In this document: in pieces, positions 10,045-21,662 of the stretch | How the letters are laid out: each line of letters opens with the position of its first letter | How positions within the stretch are numbered: position 1 is the stretch's first letter | DNA from: Verticiella alkaliphila | GTDB lineage: Bacteria > Pseudomonadota > Gammaproteobacteria > Burkholderiales > Burkholderiaceae_B | Direction of reading: 5' to 3' | Length of the DNA: 64,000 bases | Assembly: GCF_018904615.1 (NCBI RefSeq) | Contig: NZ_JADCNH010000004.1 | Coordinates: 124,001-188,000, forward strand | The notes under the pieces: generated by a model | What the model was told of the DNA's origin: nothing | The model's database searches: none | The model's input: only the letters and a program-made list of their open reading frames with translations | Translations under genes and position numbers: made by a program

Positions 10045-10827
10045 TCACCCCTCCTGCGTAACGGTGATGGCGGCCTCGGGGGCCAGTTGCGCGCTCGTTC
10101 GGCCGAAGCGCCGCTCACGCTGACGGTACCACGCGAACGCCTCTTCCAAGGCGGCGCGGCCGAAGTCTGGCCAGTACCGATCGGTGAAATAGAGCTCGGT
10201 ATACGCGAGCTGCCAGATAGCGAAATTGGAAACGCGTTGTTCGCCGCCCGTACGGATGAACAGATCCGGTTCGGGCGCGAAGGCCATGGCGAGATACGGT
10301 GCGAGACGCGACTCATCGATGCCGGCGGGATCGTCCGCGAGCTCGGGATGGTCGCGCAGCATGGCGCGCATGGCGGAAAGGATGTCCCATCGCCCGCCGT
10401 AGTTCGCGGCGATGGTCAGGTGCAGCAGGTCATTGTGCGCGGTGCGCCGCTCGGCGTCGCGAATCATGTCCTGCAGACGGGGCTCGAAGGCGGAGAGCTC
10501 GCCCACCACCCGCAGGCGCACCCCACGCTCGGCAAGCTTGCCGACTTCGCGCTGGATGGCTTGGATGAAGAGCCGCATGAGGTAGGACACCTCATCGGCT
10601 GGACGGCGCCAGTTCTCGGAACTGAAGGCGAAGAGCGTGAGATAGCGGACCCCGGCCTCGCCGCATCCCTGGACGATGGCCCGGACGGCCTCCACGCCCT
10701 TGGCGTGGCCGGCCACGCGCGGCAGACGCCGGCGCGTGGCCCAGCGGCCGTTGCCATCCATGATGACCGCGACGTGGCGCGGGACGATCCCCGTATCGGG
10801 GATGCCGAGTGTCGAACTGATGCTCAT
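10045..10827 (-). CDS. uppS: Undecaprenyl diphosphate synthase (di-trans,poly-cis)
   Basis: UppS condenses isopentenyl diphosphate units onto FPP to make the C55 lipid carrier for peptidoglycan and O-antigen. In this 260-residue protein the P-loop motif [12 protein letters not shown] carries the catalytic Asp (D24), and [11 protein letters not shown] and [12 protein letters not shown] are the other family motifs. The C-terminal ~20 residues past the conserved RRFG are a short variable tail. The gene lies between frr and cdsA in the translation/lipid cluster. Confidence 0.97.
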   Translation of the reverse strand: MSISSTLGIPDTGIVPRHVAVIMDGNGRWATRRRLPRVAGHAKGVEAVRAIVQGCGEAGVRYLTLFAFSSENWRRPADEVSYLMRLFIQAIQREVGKLAERGVRLRVVGELSAFEPRLQDMIRDAERRTAHNDLLHLTIAANYGGRWDILSAMRAMLRDHPELADDPAGIDESRLAPYLAMAFAPEPDLFIRTGGEQRVSNFAIWQLAYTELYFTDRYWPDFGRAALEEAFAWYRQRERRFGRTSAQLAPEAAITVTQEG

Positions 10828-10855
10828 GCAGGCAACCGGGGCTGTGGGCCGAAGC

Positions 10856-11416
10856 TCACACCTTCATGATCTCGGCTTCTTTCTGCGTGACGACCTTGTC
10901 GATCTCGGCCACGTAGCGATCGGTGAGCTTCTGCACGTCGTCCTGGGCACGGCGATCATCGTCTTCGGAGATGGCCTTGTCCTTCAACAGACGCTTGAAC
11001 TGCTCGTTGGCATCGCGACGCAGGTTGCGAATGGCCACCTTGGCGCCCTCGCCCTCCGTGCGCACGACCTTGGTGAGGTCGCGGCGACGCTCTTCGGTGA
11101 GCGCGGGCATCGGCACGCGAATGGATTCACCCATGGCCTGCGGATTCAGCCCGAGATCGGATTCGCGGATCGCCTTGTCCACCACGGCCGCCATCGGCTT
11201 TTCCCAGACCTGCACGTTGAGCGTGCGGGCATCGACGACGGTGACGTTGGCGACCTGGCTCACCGGCACCATCGAACCGTAGTACTCGACCTGCACGTGA
11301 TCGAGGATGCCCGCATGGGCGCGACCCGTGCGCAGCTTGGAGAGCTCGTTCTGCAGGTTCTCGATGGACTTGCGCATGCGCGCGTCGACGCTCTTGGTGA
11401 CTTCAGCAGTGGACAT
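10856..11416 (-). CDS. frr: Ribosome recycling factor
   Basis: RRF splits post-termination ribosomes together with EF-G. The 186-residue protein has the three-helix-bundle domain with KLRTGRAH near the N-terminus and the central [14 protein letters not shown] motif. Its length matches the family. It starts 9 nt after the pyrH stop and is clearly part of a pyrH-frr transcription unit. Confidence 0.98.
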   Translation of the reverse strand: MSTAEVTKSVDARMRKSIENLQNELSKLRTGRAHAGILDHVQVEYYGSMVPVSQVANVTVVDARTLNVQVWEKPMAAVVDKAIRESDLGLNPQAMGESIRVPMPALTEERRRDLTKVVRTEGEGAKVAIRNLRRDANEQFKRLLKDKAISEDDDRRAQDDVQKLTDRYVAEIDKVVTQKEAEIMKV

Positions 11417-11425
11417 GGTTTGCTC

Positions 11426-12151
11426 CTATACGTGAACCAGCGTTCCCTCATCGGCACCCATGACCACGCGGGCCAGCGCACCGGGCTTGTTGATGGAGAA
11501 CACCTTGATGGGGAGTTTCTGGTCGCGGCACAGCGCGAAGGCGGTGGCATCCATGATCTCGAGGCGGCGATTGATCGCCTCGTCGAACGAGATGCGCGCA
11601 TAGCGCGTGGCCGTCGGATCCTTGTTGGGATCGGCGCTGTAGACACCGTCCACGCGGGTGGCCTTCAACACGAGCTCCGCACCCACTTCCGCGCCACGCA
11701 GGGCGGCTGCGGTATCGGTGGTGAAGAACGGATTGCCCGTGCCGGCCGCGAAGATCACGACCTTGCCTTCCTCGAGATAGCGCAAGGCCTTCGGGCGGAT
11801 ATACGGCTCGACGACCTGCTCGATGTTCAGGGCGGACTGCACACGGGCATCCAGGCCGCGGTGCTTGAGCGCATCCTGCAGGGCCAGCGCATTCATGATC
11901 GTGGCGAGCATGCCCATGTAGTCGGCCGTCGCGCGATCCATGCCCTGCGCACCGGGGGCGACGCCGCGGAAGATGTTGCCGCCGCCGATCACGATGGCCA
12001 ACTCCACGCCCAGGCGCGTCACGTCGAGGATCTCGTCGGACATGCGCATGATGGTCGTGCGGTTGATGCCGAACGCATCATCACCCATCAGGGCTTCGCC
12101 CGAGAGCTTCAGGAGGATTCGTTTGTAGGCGGGGGACGTCGAGGCAGTCAT
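11426..12151 (-). CDS. pyrH: UMP kinase PyrH
   Basis: PyrH phosphorylates UMP to UDP in pyrimidine nucleotide synthesis and is allosterically controlled by GTP and UTP. The start at ATG 12151 gives a 241-residue protein with [22 protein letters not shown] and the [16 protein letters not shown] nucleotide-binding region. The upstream extension to 12199 is unlikely, because it would enter the tsf terminator hairpin. It heads the pyrH-frr-uppS-cdsA-dxr group. Confidence 0.97.
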   Translation of the reverse strand: MTASTSPAYKRILLKLSGEALMGDDAFGINRTTIMRMSDEILDVTRLGVELAIVIGGGNIFRGVAPGAQGMDRATADYMGMLATIMNALALQDALKHRGLDARVQSALNIEQVVEPYIRPKALRYLEEGKVVIFAAGTGNPFFTTDTAAALRGAEVGAELVLKATRVDGVYSADPNKDPTATRYARISFDEAINRRLEIMDATAFALCRDQKLPIKVFSINKPGALARVVMGADEGTLVHV

Positions 12152-12167
12152 GGCGAATTTGGAAAGG

Positions 12168-12220
12168 CAAAAACGATAAAGGGGCAGGCACGACCGCACG
12201 CGGCGGTCACGCCTGCCCCT
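12168..12220 (-). terminator. Intrinsic terminator after tsf
   Basis: The perfect 10-bp arms AGGGGCAGGC and GCCTGCCCCT, with an inner GACCGC/GCGGTC stem, lie 7 nt after the tsf stop on the minus strand. An interrupted T-tract (TTTATCGTTTTT) follows. It should end the rpsB-tsf transcript and separate it from pyrH. Confidence 0.75.
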
Positions 12221-12226
12221 GGGACA

Positions 12227-13111
12227 TCAGACGCGCGTGGAAGCAGCAGCCTGAGCCGCGACTTCAGCGGCGAAGTCGGTGGTCTTCTTCTCGATGCCTT
12301 CGCCCACCACGTACAGCACGAACTGCTGCACAGCGGCGCCCTTGGCCTTGAGCATCTGCTCGACCGTGCTCTTGTCGTCCTTGACGAAAGGTTGCGACAG
12401 GAGCGTAACCTCTTTCAGGAACTTCTGCACGGAGCCTTCGACCATCTTGGCGACGATCTCGGCAGGCTTGCCGGACTCGGCAGCCTTCTGCGAGGCGATC
12501 GAGCGTTCCTGCTCGATGGCAGCGGCGGGCACGCCGTCGGCGTTGAGGGCTTGCGGGCGGGTGGCGGCGACGTGCATCGCGACGTCCTTGCCGACCTGCT
12601 CGTCACCCGAGAACTCGACCAGCACGCCGATACGGCCACCGTGGCTGTAGCTGGCGACCTTGTTGGCGGTCTGGATGCGGGTGAAGCGGCGGATGCTGAC
12701 GTTCTCGCCGATCTTGCCGATCAGGGCCGAACGGGTCGAATCGACCGTGCCTTCGCCCATCGGCAGCGCCGACAGGGCAGCCACGTCGGCGGGTGCGTCC
12801 TTGGCGACGCGCTCGGCCATCGCGTTCACGAAGGCGATGAAGTCATCGTTCTTCGCGACGAAGTCGGTTTCGCAGTTGACTTCGACAACGGCGGCCAGCT
12901 TGCCGTCGGCTTCGACGTGCAGGCCGATGAGGCCCTCGGCGGTCACGCGCGAGGCAGCCTTGCTCGCCTTGCTGCCGAGCTTGACGCGCAGCAGTTCCTC
13001 GGCACGGGCCAGATCGCCGTCAGCCTCGGTGAGTGCCTTCTTGCACTCCATCATGGGCGCGTCGGTCTTCTCGCGCAGTTCCTTGACCATCGCAGCAGTG
13101 ATTTCTGCCAT
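12227..13111 (-). CDS. tsf: Elongation factor Ts
   Basis: EF-Ts is the nucleotide exchange factor of EF-Tu. ATG 13111 follows a clear AGGAG ribosome site and gives 294 residues. The N-terminal UBA-like module ([17 protein letters not shown]) and the core [10 protein letters not shown] motif, which contacts EF-Tu, are intact. It is the second gene of the rpsB-tsf unit. A terminator-like hairpin in the gap may tune the two proteins to different levels, as is known for this operon in E. coli. Confidence 0.97.
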   Translation of the reverse strand: MAEITAAMVKELREKTDAPMMECKKALTEADGDLARAEELLRVKLGSKASKAASRVTAEGLIGLHVEADGKLAAVVEVNCETDFVAKNDDFIAFVNAMAERVAKDAPADVAALSALPMGEGTVDSTRSALIGKIGENVSIRRFTRIQTANKVASYSHGGRIGVLVEFSGDEQVGKDVAMHVAATRPQALNADGVPAAAIEQERSIASQKAAESGKPAEIVAKMVEGSVQKFLKEVTLLSQPFVKDDKSTVEQMLKAKGAAVQQFVLYVVGEGIEKKTTDFAAEVAAQAAASTRV

Positions 13112-13188
13112 GCTCGCTCCTGAATGTTCGAACGGTTTGTCAATTCGGCAGGCCACGTGGGGTGCCCTGCCCGCGGTTCGCCGGGCTC

Positions 13189-13213
13189 AAAAAGAAGGGG
13201 CGCCATGCCCCTT
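13189..13213 (-). terminator. Attenuator-like hairpin between rpsB and tsf
   Basis: On the minus strand the arms AAGGGGC and GCCCCTT enclose a 5-nt loop. A C and five T follow after the stem. It lies about 110 nt past the rpsB stop and 80 nt before tsf. Partial termination here would make more S2 transcript than EF-Ts transcript, as described for rpsB-tsf in other bacteria. Confidence 0.65.
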
Positions 13214-13295
13214 GCCTCGTACTGCGAACCGCAACATGCTTGGCGCGCCAGGGCGGGCCTTGCCCGGCCCCGGCAGCGCGCTCGGACGCAACCGG

Positions 13296-13343
13296 TTAGG
13301 CTGCGTCGCGGACTTCGCCGCTTAGGCTTCGTCGCGGACTTCG
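13296..13343 (-). repeat. Tandem near-copy of the rpsB 3' end
   Basis: The last codons of rpsB (GAAGTCCGCGACGAAGCCTAA) occur again 26 nt downstream, immediately past the stop, with a single A-to-C change that keeps the TAA. The second copy is untranslated unless the first stop is read through. It looks like a local tandem duplication of about 26 bp. Confidence 0.75.
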
Positions 13344-14077
13344 ACGAACTCGTCGTCGGCGCCTTCTTCGGCAGCGGCGTCCACCACGCCTTGCAGGGCG
13401 GCTTCGCGGCCTTCCAGGACGGCGTCAGCCGCACCACGGAAGTACAGGGCGATGGCCTTGCCCGAGTCGTCGTTGCCCGGGATCACGTGGGCCACGCCGT
13501 CCGGCGAGTGGTTGGTGTCGACCACGGCCACGACCGGGATACCCAGGGCACGGGCTTCGGCGATCGCGATCTTGTGGTAGCCAACGTCGACCATGAAAAT
13601 GGCGTCGGGCAGACCGTTCAGATCCTTGATGCCGCCGATGGACTTGTTCAGCTTGTCGAGCTCACGCGAGAAGAGCAGCGCTTCCTTCTTGCTCATGCGC
13701 TCCAGACCGCCTTCGGCGATCACGGCTTCCATGTCCTTCAGACGCTTGATCGAGGTCTTGACCGTCTTGAAGTTGGTGAGCATGCCGCCCAGCCAACGGC
13801 TGTCGACGAAGGGCATGCCGGCGCGGGCGGCTTCCTCGGCCACGATGTCACGGGCAGCGCGCTTGGTGCCAACGAAGAGCACCGTACCGCCACGCGAGGA
13901 GAGCTGACGCAGGAACTTCATCGCGTCCTGGTACATCGCCAGCGTCTTTTCGAGGTTGACGATGTGGATCTTGTTGCGATGGCCGAAAATGTACGGGGCC
14001 ATCTTGGGGTTCCAGAAGCGCGTTTGGTGACCGAAGTGGACACCGGCTTCCAGCATTTCACGCATGGTGACGGACAT
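13322..14077 (-). CDS. rpsB: 30S ribosomal protein S2
   Basis: S2 is a late-assembling protein of the small ribosomal subunit. ATG 14077, with GGAGA upstream, gives 251 residues starting [20 protein letters not shown], the family signature. FVGTKRAAR and [20 protein letters not shown] are present, and the protein ends in an acidic tail ([11 protein letters not shown]). A promoter with TTGACT and TTTAAA hexamers lies about 80 nt upstream, divergent from map. Confidence 0.98.
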   Translation of the reverse strand: MSVTMREMLEAGVHFGHQTRFWNPKMAPYIFGHRNKIHIVNLEKTLAMYQDAMKFLRQLSSRGGTVLFVGTKRAARDIVAEEAARAGMPFVDSRWLGGMLTNFKTVKTSIKRLKDMEAVIAEGGLERMSKKEALLFSRELDKLNKSIGGIKDLNGLPDAIFMVDVGYHKIAIAEARALGIPVVAVVDTNHSPDGVAHVIPGNDDSGKAIALYFRGAADAVLEGREAALQGVVDAAAEEGADDEFVEVRDEA

Positions 14078-14154
14078 GGAGTTCTCCAAGGGTTGGGTCT
14101 TGCACCGCATCTGCACCGCCACATGTGGCAGCACCCTGGTGATACGGCACGCGA

Positions 14155-14183
14155 TTTAAAAAGCGCTTTTCCCACAGAGTCAA
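14155..14183 (-). promoter_or_regulatory. Probable sigma-70 promoter of rpsB-tsf
   Basis: On the minus strand TTGACT (14183-14178) and TTTAAA (14160-14155) are separated by exactly 17 nt. They lie about 80 nt upstream of the rpsB ATG in the rpsB/map divergent region, which is AT-rich compared with its surroundings. Confidence 0.65.
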
Positions 14184-14197
14184 AACGAGGGAAAGCC

Positions 14198-14203
14198 TAT
14201 AAT
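14198..14203 (+). promoter_or_regulatory. Candidate -10 element for map
   Basis: A perfect TATAAT lies 32 nt upstream of the map ATG. No good -35 hexamer is seen at 16-18 nt, so the call is tentative. The transcript would have a leader of about 25 nt. Confidence 0.4.
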
Positions 14204-14234
14204 TCTATCATTTTTGGGATTCTGGCATCTAGAC

Positions 14235-15038
14235 ATGGGCATTGTTACCGATCAGACCGACCTCGACCGCATGCGCGCCGCCTGCCAGGCTGCTGCCGCC
14301 GTCCTGGATCACGTGGCCCCGCACATCAAGCCGGGCGTGAGCACTGCCGAGATCGACCGCATCTGTCACGAGCACATGCAGGCGCTCGGCGTCACCTCCG
14401 CCACCATCGGCTACGCCCCGCCCGGGCACCCGCCCTTCCCTGGCCACGTCTGCACGTCCGTCAACCATCAGGTCTGTCACGGCATGCCGGGCGACAAGAT
14501 CCTGAAGAACGGCGACGTGGTCAACGTGGACGTCACCGTCATCAAGGATGGCTGGTTCGGCGACACGAGCCGCATGTTCGCCGTGGGCGAATCCTCGATT
14601 CTCGCGCGCCGCCTGACGGACATCACCTATGAATGCATGTGGCTCGGCATCGCGCAGGTGCGGCCCGGGGCCACCTTGGGCGACATCGGCTCGGCCATCC
14701 AGCGCCACGCCGAGAAGGCCGGCTTCTCGGTGGTGCGCGAATTCTGCGGGCATGGCATCGGCCAGAAATTCCACGAGGATCCGCAGGTGCTGCACTATGG
14801 CAAGCCGGGCACGGGCGTGAAGCTCGTCGAGGGCATGATCTTCACGATCGAACCCATGATCAATGCCGGGCGCCGCGAGATCCGTCAGCTCGCCGACGGC
14901 TGGACGGTGGTCACGCGCGATCACAGCCTGTCCGCACAATGGGAGCATACCGTGCGCGTCACGGCCGACGGCTACGAGGTGCTGACCGTCTCCCCCGGCA
15001 TGCCCGCTGCGCCCGCCCTCATCACCGCCAACCCCTGA
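14235..15038 (+). CDS. map: Methionine aminopeptidase, type I
   Basis: Map removes the initiator methionine from nascent proteins. ATG 14235 gives 267 residues. The pita-bread fold is shown by HVCTSVNHQVCHGMPG, VNVDVTV with the first metal Asp, DTSRMF with the second, CGHGIGQKFHEDP and TIEPM, which together provide the five metal ligands (D, D, H, E, E). The last ligand lies in the QWEHTV motif. It diverges from rpsB, the usual arrangement, and is followed by glnD after 16 nt. Confidence 0.97.
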   Translation: MGIVTDQTDLDRMRAACQAAAAVLDHVAPHIKPGVSTAEIDRICHEHMQALGVTSATIGYAPPGHPPFPGHVCTSVNHQVCHGMPGDKILKNGDVVNVDVTVIKDGWFGDTSRMFAVGESSILARRLTDITYECMWLGIAQVRPGATLGDIGSAIQRHAEKAGFSVVREFCGHGIGQKFHEDPQVLHYGKPGTGVKLVEGMIFTIEPMINAGRREIRQLADGWTVVTRDHSLSAQWEHTVRVTADGYEVLTVSPGMPAAPALITANP

Positions 15039-15054
15039 GCAGGAGCGCCGCGCG

Positions 15055-17655
15055 ATGCACGCAGCCGCCGCCACGCCCGCCCCGGCCTCCGGGCCGGCCA
15101 CGCTCACGTCCCTGCGCGAGAGCCTGCAGCGCGAGCGCGCGGCCGTCGTCGCGGCCTTCCGCGAGAACCTGCGCCCGGACGCCTTCCTGAACGGCCTGCG
15201 CCGTCTGGTCGACCGCACCCTCATCCAGTTGCTGGAGATCCACCCCCTGCCCGCGGGCGCGGCGCTCGCGGCCGTGGGTGGCTACGGGCGCGGCGAGCTC
15301 TACCCCTATTCCGACGTCGACATCCTCATCCTGCTGCCGGAGGCACCGCGGGCCGAGGACGAGAGCGCCGTCTCGGATCTGCTCACGGCCCTGTGGGACC
15401 TGGGCCTGGAGCCCGGCCACAGCGTGCGCACCGTCGCCCAGTGCCTGGAGGAAGCCGCCGCCGACATCACGGTGGAGACGGCCCTGCTCGAGGCCCGTTT
15501 TCTGGCCGGCAGCCGCGCGCTCATGCGCACCTTCACCCAGCAGATGCAGAAGCGCATGGATCCGCGCGCTTTCGTGCGCACCAAGAAGCTGGAGATGCAG
15601 CAGCGCCACACGCGCTACGAGAACACCCCGTACGCGCTCGAGCCCAACTGCAAGGAATCCCCCGGCGGACTGCGCGATCTCCAGGTGATCCTCTGGATGG
15701 CGCGCGCGGCAGGCTTTGGCCGCACCTGGCGGCAGATCGCCGATGCCGGGCTGCTCACCCCGCAGGAGGCGCGTCACCTGCGTCGCGCCGAACAGGCTTT
15801 CAAGCGCCTGCGCATCGAGCTGCACCTGCTCGCCGGTCGCCGAGAGGACCGCGTCATCTTCGATCACCAGTCCGCGCTGGCCCGGGTCTACGAGATTCCT
15901 GCGAACAGTGGGCGGCGTCCGAGCGAAGTGCTGATGCAGCGCTACTACTGGGCCGCCAAGCTCGTCACCCAGCTGAACAACATCCTCGTCCAGAACATCG
16001 AGTCGCGGCTGAACGACGATGGCTCGGAGGCCGAGCCCGTCGAGATCGACGAGGATTTCGTCCATCGACGCGGTCTCCTCGATATCCGGCTGGACGACGC
16101 CTTCGAGCGCAAGCCCACCCTGCTGCTGCGCGCCTTCCTGGTGATGCAGCAACACTCCGAGCTCACGGGCATGTCGGCGCGCATGGTGCGTGCGCTCTGG
16201 CATGCGCGCCGCCGCATCGACGGGCAGTTCCGTGCGAACCCGGTCAACCGCAAGCTCTTCCTGTCCCTGCTGCAGCAGCCGCGCGGCATCGTGCACGAGC
16301 TGCGCCGCATGAATGACCTCGGCGTGCTGCCGCAGTACCTGCCGCCCTTCCGGCGCATCGTGGGGCAGATGCAGCACGATCTCTTCCACGTCTACACGGT
16401 GGATCAGCACACGCTCATGGTGGTGCGCAATCTGCGGCGCTTCACGATGCAGGAGCATGCGCACGAATATCCGCTGTGCAGCGATCTGGTGGCGAACTTC
16501 GAACGGCACTGGCTGCTCTACGTGGCCGCGCTCTTTCACGACATCGCCAAGGGCCGCGGGGGCGACCACTCCGAGCTCGGCGCGGTCGACGTCCGCCGCT
16601 TCGCCCGCTCGCACGGCATCGACAAGGAAGACGCGCAACTCCTCGAATTCCTGGTGCGCAACCACCTGCTGCTGTCCACCGTGGCGCAGAAGCAGGATCT
16701 GTCCGATCCGGCCGTGATCCGGGATTTCGCAGACAAGGTCGGCACGGAACGCCGTCTCACGGCACTGTACCTTCTGACCGTGGCCGATATTCGCGGCACG
16801 AGCCCCAAGGTGTGGAACACCTGGAAGGGCAAGTTGCTGGAAAGCCTGTATCGGCAGACGCTCGCGGTGCTGGGCGGCGCCACGGTCTCGACCACCGCCG
16901 TGCTCTCGCAACGCAAGCAGGAAGCGGCGAGCCTGCTGCGCCTGGCGGGCCTGCGCGACGACGCCCGTGACGCACTCTGGCAGCAACTGGACGTGGCCTA
17001 CTTCCTGCGCCATGAGGCAAGCGACATCGCCTGGCACACCCGCCACCTGTATCACAAGGTGGCCAATCCGACGCCTGTGGTGCGTGCGCGCTACACGGAA
17101 GCCGAGAGCCTGCAGTTCATGATCTATGCGCGCAGCACGGCGGATCTCTTCACCCGCCTGTGCGCATGGTTCGAGAGCCGACGCCTGAGCATCCAGGATG
17201 CGCGCATCACCACCACGCGACATGGCTGGGCACTCGACAGCTTCGTGGTGCTGTCATCGGGTAGCGCCAGCGAGCTGCGCGCGATGGTCTCGCTGCTTGA
17301 GCACGACCTCGCGGCATACCTCGACACGGCCGAGCCGCTGCCGCGCGGCGCCTCGGGCACGATCGGCCGCGCATCGCGGCGCTCGCGCGTCTTTCCGGTC
17401 ACGCCGTCGATCGAGCTGCACCCGGACGAACGTGGCCGCGCGTGGATTCTCAGCATGAGCGCCACCGATCGCCCCGGTCTCCTGCACGCCGTGGCCCGCA
17501 TCTTCGATGCGCACGCGCTCACGGTGTCCTCCGCCAAGGTGATGACGCTGGGCGAGCGCGTCGAGGACGTCTTCGTGCTGGATGGCGAAGCGCTCACCGA
17601 CAACCGCGCCCAGTTGCGTTTCGAACAGGCGCTGCTGGGCACGCTCGCGGCCTGA
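15055..17655 (+). CDS. glnD: Bifunctional uridylyltransferase/uridylyl-removing enzyme GlnD
   Basis: GlnD senses glutamine and adds or removes UMP on PII proteins, controlling glutamine synthetase and Ntr transcription. The ATG at 15055 follows AGGAG. The 866-residue protein has the nucleotidyltransferase motif GGYGRGELYPYSDVDI (residues 75-90), an HD domain with FHDIAKGRGGDHSE (about 490-505) for UMP removal, and two C-terminal ACT domains. The second ACT domain begins near the AWILSMSATDRPGLLHAVA segment. Length is normal. It is likely co-transcribed with map. Confidence 0.97.
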   Translation: MHAAAATPAPASGPATLTSLRESLQRERAAVVAAFRENLRPDAFLNGLRRLVDRTLIQLLEIHPLPAGAALAAVGGYGRGELYPYSDVDILILLPEAPRAEDESAVSDLLTALWDLGLEPGHSVRTVAQCLEEAAADITVETALLEARFLAGSRALMRTFTQQMQKRMDPRAFVRTKKLEMQQRHTRYENTPYALEPNCKESPGGLRDLQVILWMARAAGFGRTWRQIADAGLLTPQEARHLRRAEQAFKRLRIELHLLAGRREDRVIFDHQSALARVYEIPANSGRRPSEVLMQRYYWAAKLVTQLNNILVQNIESRLNDDGSEAEPVEIDEDFVHRRGLLDIRLDDAFERKPTLLLRAFLVMQQHSELTGMSARMVRALWHARRRIDGQFRANPVNRKLFLSLLQQPRGIVHELRRMNDLGVLPQYLPPFRRIVGQMQHDLFHVYTVDQHTLMVVRNLRRFTMQEHAHEYPLCSDLVANFERHWLLYVAALFHDIAKGRGGDHSELGAVDVRRFARSHGIDKEDAQLLEFLVRNHLLLSTVAQKQDLSDPAVIRDFADKVGTERRLTALYLLTVADIRGTSPKVWNTWKGKLLESLYRQTLAVLGGATVSTTAVLSQRKQEAASLLRLAGLRDDARDALWQQLDVAYFLRHEASDIAWHTRHLYHKVANPTPVVRARYTEAESLQFMIYARSTADLFTRLCAWFESRRLSIQDARITTTRHGWALDSFVVLSSGSASELRAMVSLLEHDLAAYLDTAEPLPRGASGTIGRASRRSRVFPVTPSIELHPDERGRAWILSMSATDRPGLLHAVARIFDAHALTVSSAKVMTLGERVEDVFVLDGEALTDNRAQLRFEQALLGTLAA

Positions 17656-17662
17656 TGTGCGA

Positions 17663-17707
17663 AGGGGCGGCAGGTACGGCGCTTCTCGCGCCGCCTCTGC
17701 CGCCCCT
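17663..17707. terminator. Bidirectional hairpin between convergent glnD and mtnP
   Basis: The 11-bp arms AGGGGCGGCAG and CTGCCGCCCCT pair perfectly, with an inner GGCGC/GCGCC stem. They fill the gap between the converging genes. No T-tract follows on either strand, as is common for terminators in high-GC genomes. Confidence 0.55.
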
Positions 17708-17725
17708 GCTGGCGTGCTGGCCTCG

Positions 17726-18483
17726 TCAGGCCTGCACGGGGTCGGGCATCTGGCACCATGCGGCCAGCAGATGCTGTACCGACTGCATCGCGGCTTCGAA
17801 CCGGGCCTGCGCCCCATCGAATGCGATCTCCCGCTGGCTGTCGCCCACACCCGCCGCATAATTGCTCACCACGCACAACGACGTGTAGGCGATGCCCAGC
17901 TCGCGCGCCAGCGCGGCTTCCGGCATGCTGGTCATGCCGACCAGATCGCAGCCATCACGGGCCAGGCGGCGGATCTCGGCAGCCGTCTCCAGTCGCGGGC
18001 CTTGCGTGCAGGCATACGTGCCCCCATCCACCACGGGGATGTTGCAGGCCGCGGCCGCAGCCAGCAGCTCCTCACGCAGCGCCGCGTCATAGGGCTCGGT
18101 CATGTCCACATGCACCACCGGGCGGTCCGTCGCATCCACGAAGGTGCCCGCACGGCCTGCGGTGTAGTCGATCAACTGATCCGGCAACACGAGCGAGCCC
18201 GGCGCGCAGTCAGCCCGCACGGCGCCCGTGCTCGCCACGGCGATGATCTGGCGCACGCCCACCTCGTGCAATGCCCACAGATTGGCGCGGTAATTGATGA
18301 GGTGCGGCGCGAGCGTGTGCCCGTAGCCATGACGATTCAGGAATACGATCTCCGAGCACTCCTGAATGCGCCCGAACGTGAGCGCACCGGACGGCAGCCC
18401 GTAGGGGGTGCGCACCGCCTGGCGTCGCGTCGGGGTGAGGCCGGCCATGCGATAAAAGCCGGTGCCGCCAAGGATTGCGCGCA

Positions 18484-18484
<1 letters not shown>
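17726..18484 (-). CDS. mtnP: S-methyl-5'-thioinosine/thioadenosine phosphorylase family protein
   Basis: This 252-residue protein belongs to the MTAP/purine nucleoside phosphorylase family, which cleaves methylthio-nucleosides with phosphate during polyamine by-product salvage. The start MRAILGGTGFY is the family N-terminus with the phosphate-binding GGTGF. NRHGYGHTLAPHLINYRAN, TEPYDAALR and the base-binding GMTSMPEAALARE region follow. Whether it prefers thioinosine or thioadenosine cannot be told from what I can see. Its ATG overlaps the ligA stop by one base (TGATG), so translation is coupled to ligA. Confidence 0.85.
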
Positions 18485-21641
<3,157 letters not shown>

Positions 21642-21662
21642 ATAGGTCTCCCGCCTCCTGCT

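Noticed and set aside
10676..13123. An 815-codon plus-strand frame over frr, pyrH and tsf
   Set aside because: It crosses three intact minus-strand genes and two regulatory hairpins, so it cannot be a real gene.
15022..17223. A 733-codon frame opposite glnD
   Set aside because: Antisense shadow of a complete glnD.
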